Assembly (NCBI GenBank): GCA_020629615.1 | Contig: JAHDCZ010000021.1 | Coordinates: 1-38,107 of the forward strand | Direction of reading: 5' to 3' | DNA: 38,107 nt | From: Saprospiraceae bacterium | Lineage (GTDB): Bacteria; Bacteroidota; Bacteroidia; Chitinophagales; Saprospiraceae | Shown here: piece after piece, positions 26,285 to 34,317 of the stretch | How the letters are laid out: every line of letters begins with the position of its first letter | Numbering within the stretch: the first letter of the stretch is position 1 | Made by a program: the position numbers and the translations under genes | The notes under the pieces: generated by a model | The model's database searches: none | Seen by the model: the letters and a program-made list of their open reading frames with translations, nothing else | Told to the model about the DNA's origin: nothing

Positions 26285-27391
26285 TTATAATAGTTTTTTG
26301 ACCTGAGCTTCTAGATCATTTCGTGGATTAACAGCAGCGATTTTACCGTCTTTATCCACTAAGAAGGTCTGAGGAATAGATCGAACGCCATATTCTGCTG
26401 CTGCCAAGCTTTCCCATTTTTTTAAATCACTGACATGACTATCCCAAATCAAATTATCTTTTTCGATGGCCGCTAACCAGCGTTCTTTAGATTTTTTTGT
26501 CTGATCTGCAATTTGTTGTTCAGAATTAAATCTAGCTTTGGTTCTAGAATCTAGCCCATCCAAAGAAACGCTATAAACCGTAAATCCCTTATCTTTATAT
26601 CTTTGATAGACATCAACCACTTTGGGATTTGCTTTTCTACATGGTCCGCACCAGCTTGCCCAGAAATCAATTAACACAATTTGTCCCCTTAAGTCCGAAA
26701 GTTTCATGATTTTGCCGTCCGGATTGGCCATTGAAATTTCTGGGGCTTCCATTCCAACTTTGATTTTTGCTTGAGCAGATTTTAAATTTTTCTGCTTCAT
26801 CAAGGTGGAAACCATTACCTCATAATCCGGTATTAGACTCAAGTCAGGATAGCTTTCTTTAAGTCGAGTGAGTGTAGTTTTATGAATGTCCGCCACTTCT
26901 GGTCTTGTTCCAAAAAGCCTAAGAGCCAATAAACTAGAAACCATCGGATCTCCATCTTCATTCAAAATAGTCATTAGCTGCTCACGAGTTAGCTTTCGAG
27001 CTGCAAATTCCTTTACAGTATTTAAAAAAGTTGCACTTTTTTCAGAACCCTTAACTTCAACATCGTACTTAGCAAAATTATTAAGCTCTCCGTTTAATTC
27101 AACAGTTTTTTCACTACCATCAAAGATCATTTCTATTCCTTTCGCACCAATTCTAACTTTATAGAAACCTATTGGAAGATCATTTGGTAAGTCGATTTCA
27201 AATTTTCCTGTTGCATCTGTCTTTCCTTGAACAATAGTTTCAAAAGAATTATTCAAGCTGGATTTGTCAAAGTAAACATTCATGTTTTCTGCATTTGAGA
27301 TCATCCCTGTGATCTTTTTGCTATTCGAACTGCCACAGGACAGAAAAAAAGTTACTGTGTACAATAAGCAGATATATTTAATAAATCTCAT
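26285..27391 (-). CDS. TlpA-like thiol-disulfide oxidoreductase lipoprotein (368 aa)
   Basis: A lipoprotein signal (MRFIKYICLLYTVTFFLSCG) is followed by a DUF4369-type beta-rich domain (about 28-120: KITGMISNAENMNVYFDKSS ... GFYKVRIGAKGIEMIF), a helical middle and a C-terminal thioredoxin domain (about 215-368). The redox centre is WASWCGPC with Cys248 and Cys251. The cis-proline is in RSIPQTFLVDKDGKI. Such proteins of Bacteroidota are periplasm-facing lipoproteins thought to reduce or exchange disulfides. A link to the disulfide-rich secreted proteins P1-P4 is possible but only a guess. A promoter-like TATCTTTG lies about 75 bases upstream. The 3' end comes within 9 bases of the methyltransferase stop. 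Confidence 0.9.
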   Translation of the reverse strand: MRFIKYICLLYTVTFFLSCGSSNSKKITGMISNAENMNVYFDKSSLNNSFETIVQGKTDATGKFEIDLPNDLPIGFYKVRIGAKGIEMIFDGSEKTVELNGELNNFAKYDVEVKGSEKSATFLNTVKEFAARKLTREQLMTILNEDGDPMVSSLLALRLFGTRPEVADIHKTTLTRLKESYPDLSLIPDYEVMVSTLMKQKNLKSAQAKIKVGMEAPEISMANPDGKIMKLSDLRGQIVLIDFWASWCGPCRKANPKVVDVYQRYKDKGFTVYSVSLDGLDSRTKARFNSEQQIADQTKKSKERWLAAIEKDNLIWDSHVSDLKKWESLAAAEYGVRSIPQTFLVDKDGKIAAVNPRNDLEAQVKKLL

Positions 27392-27421
27392 TATTATATT
27401 TTTTTGTTAAGAATGTAGTTT

Positions 27422-27438
27422 GTCTAGAATAACTAGAC
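27422..27438. repeat. Perfect short inverted repeat in the leader of the TlpA-like gene
   Basis: GTCTAG (27422-27427) and CTAGAC (27433-27438) flank a 5-base AT spacer. The site lies between the proposed promoter (27466-27473) and the start codon at 27391. It could be a transcription-factor operator or a small 5' UTR hairpin. No factor can be named. Confidence 0.35.
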
Positions 27439-27465
27439 TTATTACATATATGAAAAATAATCATG

Positions 27466-27473
27466 CAAAGATA
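27466..27473 (-). promoter_or_regulatory. Candidate -7 element for the TlpA-like gene
   Basis: Read on the minus strand, these bases are TATCTTTG, an exact match to the Bacteroidota -7 consensus TAnnTTTG. A clear TTTG -33 partner is not present at the ideal distance, so this is a moderate call. Transcription would start near 27459, giving a leader of about 70 bases. Confidence 0.45.
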
Positions 27474-27617
27474 AGCAAATCATTGATTAATGAAAAAAAT
27501 GACTAGATTCTTACTTTTCTCTTAGAAGGGCTTATTTCTAATATTATTATTTTTTATGAAAATAGAGTCACAACACTTTTCATGATTTGAGGTGCATCAT
27601 ATATTCAGTATCACAAA

Positions 27618-29249
27618 CTATATATTGAGTTCAGTCTTTCGTTCAGAGTATTTTTGATTGAGCTGTAAATTAAGCTTTTGAAGGATTGAGCGTTTATTGG
27701 AAATCCTAAGATGTGAAAATATTTGATTCACTTTTTGTTGAGTTTCTTCTCCCAAATGATTTTCTAAATATCGATCAATTGCATTCCAATATATTTGAAA
27801 GGCTGCATCTTCATCCAATTTACTTATTAAAGGAATTAAGGGTTGGAAGGTATCAAAATCTAGAGTCCTAAGTTTTTTAGACAGCATCTTTTTTCGTTGT
27901 TCAATGCAGAGTAGTTCACAGATACAGTAATTATGTTTACTTTCTTGAAGAAAGCTATCCTCTATTTTGGAGAGAATTGATTCATATTCACTTTTGTTTA
28001 AATACGGTTGGAGTTCAACGATAGATTTGGATTGTCTAGTATTTTCGAAAATTTCAAGGCCTGAAGAAATGATTTTTTTAGAATTTTGATTCACCTTGTA
28101 TAATTCCAAATCTAAAAGTAATACTGCTAAATTACTTCCATACCTATTTTTGATTTCTTGGTTTAATTCGAGTGCAAGGGTAATTTCGTTCTGATCGAAC
28201 AAATATTGAGAGCAAAGGATAAGCGCATTCAAATTGATGTTTTCGAAGTCCGTTAAGGGTAGGATAGATTTATTGAGTTGAATTAATATAGCCTGTACGA
28301 GAGACCATTGTTGATCGTTTTGTAAAAAAGGTATTCTTAATCGCAATTGTTTCTTAATTCTTTCTTTTTGCTTTTGATTCAACAATTGATTTGCAATCAA
28401 TAACCGAAAAACATTATTACTGTGATCATCAAAATTAAGGTATGTATAATCGGTGAATTCAACTAGGTCTAGAACAATTTGCTTTGTGAGTTCGGGTGCC
28501 AATTCTTCATTAAATAGGCATTGGTAGGAATTATAATTCTTTTGAATAATAGAAATTAACTGAGGCTCATTTTTTAAGAAGTGATATTTTACGTATTCAC
28601 ATTTTGCATGAATAACCTTCAAAATGCAGTAGGATTCCTGATAGTTTTTTAAAGCGATACAATCACCAAATTGTTCATGAAAATCATAAATAGTATCAAA
28701 AAATAATTTTTTTTTACTTGCTGAAAGTTTTTGTGAGATAGTACTCTTAGGTCTGATGATACTGTCAAGGATGAACTTATATTTTAAAGAATTGTCAGCC
28801 AAATTAAGTTTTCTTGCAAAATTAGATTTAAGGGCAATAGAGAATTTAGAATTGGTTTTAGCATAATTTTGAACAAAAGCACTTAACTCTTCATGGCTGA
28901 TTGTATCTAATATTGACCTAAGATTAAAGGATTTCGGTTTTTTACTTGACATTTTCTGATTTTCGACTTTGAGTCGAATGGATTCAGATTTCCATAGTAT
29001 CATTGCTGCTAAAACATGTGCACATTTTTTGTTTGTGTTAAATTCAGAACAATCACAATTAACTTTAAATTTCTCACGTCCTTTTTTCAATATTTCTACT
29101 TCAAATTGGATTGGGTTATTTGAGGATAAACTCCAGAGGTTTTTATCAAGCAATTTAAGGTGATGATTTTTTTGATCTATAAAGTCTTCTGCCTTAAGAT
29201 ACATGGCATTCGAAAAATCAAGCTCTAATCGATTGATGTTGAGTATCAA
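27618..29249 (-). CDS. SWIM zinc-finger protein of unknown function (543 aa)
   Basis: Near the N-terminus, C65-x-C67 and C76-x-H78 (in FKVNCDCSEFNTNKKCAHVL) form a SWIM zinc finger (CxCx(n)CxH), a motif implicated in DNA or protein binding. The remaining roughly 450 residues are leucine-, lysine- and glutamine-rich and look alpha-helical, possibly a TPR-like solenoid, with no catalytic motif that I recognise. In bacteria SWIM proteins often accompany SNF2-type helicases, but none is present here. The TTG at 29249 is chosen because it is the first in-frame start and sits about 30 bases downstream of a good -7 element (29285-29292); an ATG at codon 16 is an alternative. It is divergent from the SixA-like gene. 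Function unknown; an intracellular nucleic-acid-related role is a guess. Confidence 0.8.
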   Translation of the reverse strand: MILNINRLELDFSNAMYLKAEDFIDQKNHHLKLLDKNLWSLSSNNPIQFEVEILKKGREKFKVNCDCSEFNTNKKCAHVLAAMILWKSESIRLKVENQKMSSKKPKSFNLRSILDTISHEELSAFVQNYAKTNSKFSIALKSNFARKLNLADNSLKYKFILDSIIRPKSTISQKLSASKKKLFFDTIYDFHEQFGDCIALKNYQESYCILKVIHAKCEYVKYHFLKNEPQLISIIQKNYNSYQCLFNEELAPELTKQIVLDLVEFTDYTYLNFDDHSNNVFRLLIANQLLNQKQKERIKKQLRLRIPFLQNDQQWSLVQAILIQLNKSILPLTDFENINLNALILCSQYLFDQNEITLALELNQEIKNRYGSNLAVLLLDLELYKVNQNSKKIISSGLEIFENTRQSKSIVELQPYLNKSEYESILSKIEDSFLQESKHNYCICELLCIEQRKKMLSKKLRTLDFDTFQPLIPLISKLDEDAAFQIYWNAIDRYLENHLGEETQQKVNQIFSHLRISNKRSILQKLNLQLNQKYSERKTELNI

Positions 29250-29284
29250 TAGTAAAATTTAGAAATAAGTCACAGCGAAAAAAG

Positions 29285-29292
29285 CAAATATA
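29285..29292 (-). promoter_or_regulatory. -7 promoter element for the SWIM gene
   Basis: On the minus strand this reads TATATTTG, an exact TAnnTTTG match. It gives a leader of about 30 bases to the TTG at 29249. It lies two bases from the plus-strand -7 element of the divergent phosphatase gene. Confidence 0.55.
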
Positions 29293-29294
29293 GT

Positions 29295-29302
29295 TAACTT
29301 TG
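29295..29302 (+). promoter_or_regulatory. -7 promoter element for the SixA-like gene
   Basis: TAACTTTG matches TAnnTTTG exactly and would place the transcript start about 10-15 bases before the TTG at 29322. No convincing TTTG -33 element is seen upstream; that region is occupied by the opposite promoter. Confidence 0.5.
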
Positions 29303-29321
29303 CTTTTAAACATTATTAAGA

Positions 29322-29819
29322 TTGTCCAAACATATTTATTTGATACGTCACGCAAAAAGTGCTTGGAATCAACCAGGACTTTCAGATCACGAGAGGCCTT
29401 TGAATAAAAGAGGTTATCGTGATGCACCAGCTATGGCGAAAAAGATTAAGGGATTAAATTTTGATATAGATTTTTTGATATCTAGTTCGGCCAAAAGAGC
29501 GCAACAAACTGCAATTTTTTTTTCTGAAGAGTTTGGACTAAAAATTCGGACTGAAAAATCTATTTATCATGGATCACCTTCAGATTATTTGGATCTAATT
29601 GAAACCCTAGATGACAATCTTTCTCATGTTGCAATTTTTGGTCATAATCCAGGATTAACGTACTTAGCAAATGATTTTACAGACGAAAACATTGATAATG
29701 TCCCTACCTGTGGTTTTTGTCATTTACAAAGTACCTGCGATTCGTGGTCAGACTTTTCGAGAGCAAATACAATATTAAAACAATTTCTTTTTCCTAAACT
29801 GTTTTCATGGGCAAAATGA
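29322..29819 (+). CDS. SixA-like histidine phosphatase (165 aa)
   Basis: A small branch-1 histidine phosphatase. The phosphohistidine motif is LIRHAKSAW (Arg9, His10); later landmarks are ERPLNKRG, SSSAKRAQQTA with its catalytic Arg, and FGHNPGL with the second active-site His108. Length and motifs match SixA, which removes phosphate from histidine-phosphotransfer proteins in E. coli; the target here is unknown. The TTG at 29322 is the only start that keeps the family's N-terminus, because RHAKS follows within ten residues and no ATG is available. The DUF4296 gene begins in an ATGA overlap at its stop codon, and a two-component pair lies just downstream. Confidence 0.88.
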   Translation: MSKHIYLIRHAKSAWNQPGLSDHERPLNKRGYRDAPAMAKKIKGLNFDIDFLISSSAKRAQQTAIFFSEEFGLKIRTEKSIYHGSPSDYLDLIETLDDNLSHVAIFGHNPGLTYLANDFTDENIDNVPTCGFCHLQSTCDSWSDFSRANTILKQFLFPKLFSWAK

Positions 29820-30166
29820 AAATTTATACGATTCTAATTTTTGTTTGGTTATTTTCTTGCAAAGAAAAAGAGATTCCATTGCCCATCACAAAAGAGAAGA
29901 TGGTTGATATCCTTTTGGATATGCATGTGATGGAGTCCTCTTTAAAATCACGAAATGATCAAAATGATAGCCTTTACAATTTGTACATCCAGCAAATAGA
30001 AGAAATACACCAAGTATCAAAAGAGGATATCGATAGTACTATAACTTTACTCAACAAAAGACCTAATGAGTTTTATCAAATCTATAAGGAACTCGGTGAA
30101 AAAGTAAATCTCATGAAAAATGAAGAGAAACCCTTTAAGGCGTTAAATTCGGATAGGATTAATTAA
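29816..30166 (+). CDS. DUF4296 lipoprotein (116 aa)
   Basis: A short lipoprotein: signal MKIYTILIFVWLFSC, then ITKEKMVDILLDMHVMESSL, the conserved opening of the DUF4296 family, followed by a helical segment and NKRPNEFYQIYKELGEKVNL. The family is confined largely to Bacteroidota and has no known function. I chose the ATG at 29816, which shares bases with the TGA of the phosphatase gene (ATGA) and implies translational coupling; the ATG at 29807 would add three residues. Confidence 0.82.
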   Translation: MKIYTILIFVWLFSCKEKEIPLPITKEKMVDILLDMHVMESSLKSRNDQNDSLYNLYIQQIEEIHQVSKEDIDSTITLLNKRPNEFYQIYKELGEKVNLMKNEEKPFKALNSDRIN

Positions 30167-30236
30167 TAATTTATTAATACTGAAAAACTTTTGAGTTAAA
30201 CAGTCTTGCTTAAATTGAGCTTAAAATAAAACTTGA

Positions 30237-30926
30237 ATGGCACGAATTCCTAAAATATTGTTAGTTGATGACGAGGAAGATATTATAGAGATTTTGAGCT
30301 ACAACTTGAAGTCCGAAAATTATCAAATAGAATCAGCGTCGAATGGAGTTGAAGCACTTCAAAAGATTCAGTCTTTTGAGCCTGATTTGGTGATTTTAGA
30401 TATCATGATGCCTGAAATGAATGGTATAGATGTCTGCGCCAAAATAAAGCAAGATAAAATCGGAAACGAGAACATGATAATTGCCTTTCTCACGGCTAGA
30501 AATGAATCCTTTACACAAATAGCAGCATTAGATTCTGGTGGTGATGATTTTATCAATAAGCCGATAAAACCAAACGTTCTGAAAAGTAGGATAAAAGCCC
30601 TCTTACGAAGGCATCCAGGCCTCAATTCCTTAGATGAAACGGGTACTCAGGTTTTTGGAAACCTAGAAATCAATTATCTTGAATTTTCTGTTAAAGACAA
30701 TGACAAGGTTTTTCAGTTGGCCAAAAAAGAATTTGAGCTACTTAGCTTGTTGACTTCTAAACCTGGCAAAGTTTTTAAAAGAGAAGAAATATTATTAAAG
30801 GTTTGGGGAAAAGAAGTTATCGTAGGGGATAGGACTATTGATGTTCATATTCGTAAATTAAGAGAAAAAATAGGAAGTGATTATATTCAAACGCTGAAGG
30901 GAGTTGGTTACAAATTTAATTTCTGA
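30237..30926 (+). CDS. OmpR/PhoB-family response regulator (229 aa)
   Basis: The receiver domain (about 5-120) has the acidic pair D11/D12, the phospho-acceptor D55 in LVILDIMMPEMNG, T86 and K108 in FINKPIKP. A winged-helix DNA-binding domain follows (about 130-229: LAKKEFELLSLLTSKPGKVF, then KREEILLKVWGKEVIVGDRT, RKLREKIGSDYIQTLKGVGY). It is the cognate partner of the histidine kinase that begins 2 bases after its stop codon. The set resembles the PhoB/PhoR-like pair common in Bacteroidota, but nothing nearby concerns phosphate uptake, so the signal is unknown. Confidence 0.93.
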   Translation: MARIPKILLVDDEEDIIEILSYNLKSENYQIESASNGVEALQKIQSFEPDLVILDIMMPEMNGIDVCAKIKQDKIGNENMIIAFLTARNESFTQIAALDSGGDDFINKPIKPNVLKSRIKALLRRHPGLNSLDETGTQVFGNLEINYLEFSVKDNDKVFQLAKKEFELLSLLTSKPGKVFKREEILLKVWGKEVIVGDRTIDVHIRKLREKIGSDYIQTLKGVGYKFNF

Positions 30927-30928
30927 TT

Positions 30929-31975
30929 TTGTTTAAAAACATAAGTACAAAACAAATATCTATTCTGATAACCATGCTAGTGTTGATCAGTAATTTTTTA
31001 ATTCTGCTATTGTATTTAGAATCAAGTGAGCTATCCTCCCATTTAATCCAGATTTTATTTTATCTAGTTGTTGTCTCTCTGATCTCTTATTTTTTGGTGA
31101 ATAAAATTTTGGTAACCTTTGTTTTTGGAAAGATTAAGCTAATCTACAAATTCATTGATTCTGCAAAATCTGAAAACAGAATCTCAAAAAATTTTAAAGA
31201 TATTAGTATCACTGAAGTTAATGATGATGTTATCGAGTGGGCAGAGAAGACAAAACGAGAGATCTCAGAGTTGAAATTGCTGGAGAATTACCGAAAGAAT
31301 TTTGTAGGTAATGTTTCCCATGAGTTAAAAACTCCTATTTTTTCGATACAGGGATATTTACACACGCTTTTGGACGGCGCACTTTATGATGAAAAAATCA
31401 ACAAAAAGTATTTGGAAAGGGCAGCTTCCAATGTAATGAGATTGCAAACCATTGTGGAGGATTTGGAAGAAATTAATAGTATCGACGAACAAATTGGCAA
31501 TAAGACATTTTCAAAATTTGATCTCAATCGCTTAATTAATGATTTGATTGTGGACCTGAATGTACATGCCCAGCAAAAGAAGATATCCCTAGAATTTGAA
31601 GAGAAGAGTGCTCAATCCAATATGGTTTTAGGTGATGTTGAATCCATTAGGAGAGTGTTGACAAATTTGTTAATCAATTCTATTAAATACGGAATCGAAA
31701 ATGGAAAGACGACTGTGGAAATATTTGATATTGAAGATAAAGTCCTAGTGGAAATTTCTGATAATGGAATAGGAATTCCAGAAGAAGATATCAAACATGT
31801 ATTTGATCGTTTTTATCGAGTTGATCCTAGTCGTTCACGAGAATTAGGAGGATCTGGTTTAGGTTTATCTATTGTTAAACATATCGTGGAAGCACACGGT
31901 GGTACAGTTACCGTAAAAAGTAAGGAAAAGAAAGGGAGTACTTTTGGATTCACTTTACTTAAGTCCAAACGCTAA
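30929..31975 (+). CDS. PhoR-like sensor histidine kinase (348 aa)
   Basis: Two N-terminal membrane helices (about 10-30 and 41-67) with only a short loop between them, so there is no sizeable periplasmic sensor domain. A linker leads to the HisKA domain with phospho-acceptor His131 in NFVGNVSHELKTPIFSIQGY. The ATPase domain has the N box (NLLINSIKYG), G1 box (EISDNGIGIP), F box (FDRFYRVDPSRS) and G2 box (GGSGLGLSIVKHIVEAHGG). The TTG at 30929 is taken as start because it lies 2 bases after the response-regulator stop and no ATG occurs before the first membrane helix. The minimal input domain suggests sensing within the membrane or through a partner protein. Its stop abuts the convergent M23 peptidase gene. 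Confidence 0.92.
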   Translation: MFKNISTKQISILITMLVLISNFLILLLYLESSELSSHLIQILFYLVVVSLISYFLVNKILVTFVFGKIKLIYKFIDSAKSENRISKNFKDISITEVNDDVIEWAEKTKREISELKLLENYRKNFVGNVSHELKTPIFSIQGYLHTLLDGALYDEKINKKYLERAASNVMRLQTIVEDLEEINSIDEQIGNKTFSKFDLNRLINDLIVDLNVHAQQKKISLEFEEKSAQSNMVLGDVESIRRVLTNLLINSIKYGIENGKTTVEIFDIEDKVLVEISDNGIGIPEEDIKHVFDRFYRVDPSRSRELGGSGLGLSIVKHIVEAHGGTVTVKSKEKKGSTFGFTLLKSKR

Positions 31976-33295
31976 TTATGATTGTAAATCATTTTCATCT
32001 CTAGCTAAGATTTTATGATCTAGATTCATGGGTATCGCATCCAAACGATATTTCATTTCGTCTTTTTTGATCATGTAATCCGGTAATTCATCTTTGGACA
32101 TTGGTTTGGCAGGTGGGAAATTTTCTCTAAGTGGATCAACTTGTTTGCCATTCTTCCAAAAACGATAACATACATGTGGCCCGGTTGCAAGACCAGTACT
32201 TCCTACATAGCCGATCACCTGTCCTTGTGAGACTCTGACACCTTTTCTCATGCCTTTGGCAAATCGTTGCATATGCAAGTATTGAGTTTGGTAGGTTTTG
32301 TTGTGTTTAATCTTAATATATTTCCCATTTCCGCGACCATAACTGGCTGTAACAATGGTGCCATTCGCAACAGCGTGAATAGGAGTTCCATAAGCAGCTG
32401 CATAATCAGTACCTAAATGAGGAATTCTCCGCTTTTTGATTGGGTGAAGTCTATTTTTATTATACCTGGATGAAATCCTAGAATATTTTACTGGTGCCTT
32501 CAAAAATGCTCTTTTTGTAGCTCTTCCTTCCAAATCAAAATAGCCTTCGTAATTACCTGATTTATAGTGGATCGAGTAATGCTCACCATATGAGTTTTTA
32601 TAATTAGCAGCCAAAAGCTTACCCACACCAACCGCTTTATTGTCAATGTATTTTCGTTCAAAAATTAATTTAAATTGATCTCCGGTTTTGGCATGATAGA
32701 AATCAACAGATGATGCCAGAGCGTCCTCCATTTTATCAATCATAGCTGGCTCAAGATTGTTCTCTATCATGGCATTCCAAAGAGAAGTTTCAACTTCACC
32801 CGATGCGCTTTCTACAATCGTGGTCACATCTTTTTCGACATAACTCACTTGCATAGAATCTTTTAAGTCATAGACGATGTAGCTAAAAACATCAGGCTCA
32901 TAAATAAAAGAAACAGGTGCAGCACAAGAATCCGGTCTGACAAAGGTCAGATTTTTGCCAGCCTTCAATTTTCTCACACTGTATACATCTTTAGAGTTCT
33001 TCTCAAGTTGGGCAATTTTAGCAAAATCAACTCCTTCATAATAAAGAATATCACCCAAAAATTGATCAGCTTTCAATTCCAAATCATTAAAGAAGTAGGC
33101 GTTCATATCAAAACCGAATTTACAGATGCTTTCTGCTTCTTCCTCTAACTGAACTGTATTAGTATTTCCTTTAAGATATCTGTTTAATTCGAAATGTTGG
33201 ATAGTAAAGATCGCAATGCCTGATATAACTAAGGCCAATAATAAATCAGGAACGACGGATAAAAAACCGCCTTGAGATGGGTTTTCAGTGCTCAC
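31976..33295 (-). CDS. Membrane-anchored M23 (LytM-type) peptidase with H-x-C motif (439 aa)
   Basis: An N-terminal membrane helix (about 12-32, DLLLALVISGIAIFTI) with no cleavage site anchors the protein in the inner membrane. A middle region (about 60-270) resembles the N-terminal domains of bacterial M23 peptidases, and the LytM domain spans about 275-395. Zinc ligands H293 and D297 lie in PHLGTDYAA and the catalytic H341 in QYLHMQRF. The usual HxH motif reads GPHVCYRF (H374, C376), so the last zinc ligand is Cys instead of His. It probably cleaves peptidoglycan cross-bridges, if active. The start is the GTG at 33295; a stop codon lies ten codons upstream and no ATG is available. A near-ideal promoter lies at 33346-33376. 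Confidence 0.9.
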   Translation of the reverse strand: MSTENPSQGGFLSVVPDLLLALVISGIAIFTIQHFELNRYLKGNTNTVQLEEEAESICKFGFDMNAYFFNDLELKADQFLGDILYYEGVDFAKIAQLEKNSKDVYSVRKLKAGKNLTFVRPDSCAAPVSFIYEPDVFSYIVYDLKDSMQVSYVEKDVTTIVESASGEVETSLWNAMIENNLEPAMIDKMEDALASSVDFYHAKTGDQFKLIFERKYIDNKAVGVGKLLAANYKNSYGEHYSIHYKSGNYEGYFDLEGRATKRAFLKAPVKYSRISSRYNKNRLHPIKKRRIPHLGTDYAAAYGTPIHAVANGTIVTASYGRGNGKYIKIKHNKTYQTQYLHMQRFAKGMRKGVRVSQGQVIGYVGSTGLATGPHVCYRFWKNGKQVDPLRENFPPAKPMSKDELPDYMIKKDEMKYRLDAIPMNLDHKILARDENDLQS

Positions 33296-33345
33296 TCTTC
33301 TTGGTTGATGTATAAAATTTCGTTAATCCGATATTTTCAGATGGT

Positions 33346-33376
33346 CAAAAATAGCAGATATAATTGAATGGACAAA
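33346..33376 (-). promoter_or_regulatory. Consensus Bacteroidota promoter for the M23 peptidase gene
   Basis: On the minus strand TTTG (33373-33376) is followed by a 19-base spacer and TATTTTTG (33346-33353), matching the TTTG / TAnnTTTG consensus in both parts and in spacing. The predicted leader to the GTG at 33295 is about 45 bases. This is the best promoter in the window. Confidence 0.7.
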
Positions 33377-33441
33377 TATTATGCCGTATCTATGATCTTT
33401 CTAAGTGAAAAATATTTTTTAAAAATAAAACCAGATTCAAA

Positions 33442-34257
33442 ATGGTCGTTGGAAATAATCCTATTCAGATTATGGCAATATTAAATCTGACCCCTGACTC
33501 ATTTTATGATGGCGGAAAGTATAAATCGATAGAATTGGCATTGACAAAAGTTGAGGAAATGCTCTCTGATGGGGCAGATATTATAGATATAGGAGCTGTT
33601 TCAACGAAGCCTTTTGCCGATGATGTGGATTGTAAAGAAGAAATTTCAAGATTGATTCCAGTACTTCGCGAAATCAGGAAGGAGTTTCCTGACGCAAAAA
33701 TATCAATAGATACCTTTCGATCTGAAGTTTTAGAAGAATGTCTGACTTTGGGAATCCAAATGGTCAACGATATTTCCTATGGCAAGTTTGACAATAATTT
33801 TCTGGAGATTGTCGCTATGTCTCGATTACCTTATATCCTGATGCATATGCAAGGATCTCCTCAAGATATGCAGAAAAATCCTACCTACAATAATGTGGTT
33901 TTGGATGTATTAAAATTTATGGATAAGAGCTTACGTCACTTAATGAGCTTGGGCATTCATGATGTGCACATTGATCCTGGTTTTGGATTTGGAAAAACCC
34001 TAATGGATAATTATGCACTACTATCATCATTGAATAGTTTTAAGATTTTTGAGAAACCAATCTTGGTCGGCATTTCAAGAAAAAGTATGATTTATAAACC
34101 CTTCAATTTAGAGCCACAAACATGTCTTCCTGAAACGACAGCACTTCATCTTCAAGCCATTATAAATGGAGCAAATGTTTTAAGGGTTCATGATGTTTCT
34201 GAAGCCAAAAATTGTATTCAGTTGGCTCGTTTACTTACAGGGGAAGAAATGCTTTAA
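33442..34257 (+). CDS. folP: Dihydropteroate synthase (271 aa)
   Basis: TIM-barrel enzyme of folate synthesis that joins p-aminobenzoate to the dihydropterin pyrophosphate; it is the sulfonamide target. Landmarks in order are IMAILNLTPDSFYDGGKY, GADIIDIGAVSTKP, ISIDTFRSEV, VNDISYGKFD, the HMQGSPQDMQ loop, HIDPGFGFGKT and ILVGISRKSM. Length is normal. In many bacteria the second motif is DIGGESTRP; here it is DIGAVSTKP, which varies within Bacteroidota. It is divergent from the M23 peptidase gene, with 146 bases between the starts, and 60 bases upstream of the TamB-like gene, which appears to have its own -7 element. Confidence 0.95.
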   Translation: MVVGNNPIQIMAILNLTPDSFYDGGKYKSIELALTKVEEMLSDGADIIDIGAVSTKPFADDVDCKEEISRLIPVLREIRKEFPDAKISIDTFRSEVLEECLTLGIQMVNDISYGKFDNNFLEIVAMSRLPYILMHMQGSPQDMQKNPTYNNVVLDVLKFMDKSLRHLMSLGIHDVHIDPGFGFGKTLMDNYALLSSLNSFKIFEKPILVGISRKSMIYKPFNLEPQTCLPETTALHLQAIINGANVLRVHDVSEAKNCIQLARLLTGEEML

Positions 34258-34298
34258 ATATTCGTTAAAGAAGGTCTTCATTAATAAGAATGTAAGCA

Positions 34299-34306
34299 TA
34301 TCTTTG
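34299..34306 (+). promoter_or_regulatory. Candidate -7 element for the TamB-like gene
   Basis: TATCTTTG matches TAnnTTTG exactly. It lies only 11 bases before the ATG at 34318, so the transcript would have almost no leader. No good -33 element is seen at the right distance, and the gene may also be read through from folP. Confidence 0.4.
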
Positions 34307-34317
34307 TTAATATATAA

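Noticed and set aside
30237-31975. A true phosphate-regulon PhoB/PhoR system
   Set aside because: The proteins resemble this class, but no pst, phoU or phosphatase gene is adjacent and the kinase has no periplasmic sensor domain, so the signal cannot be assigned.
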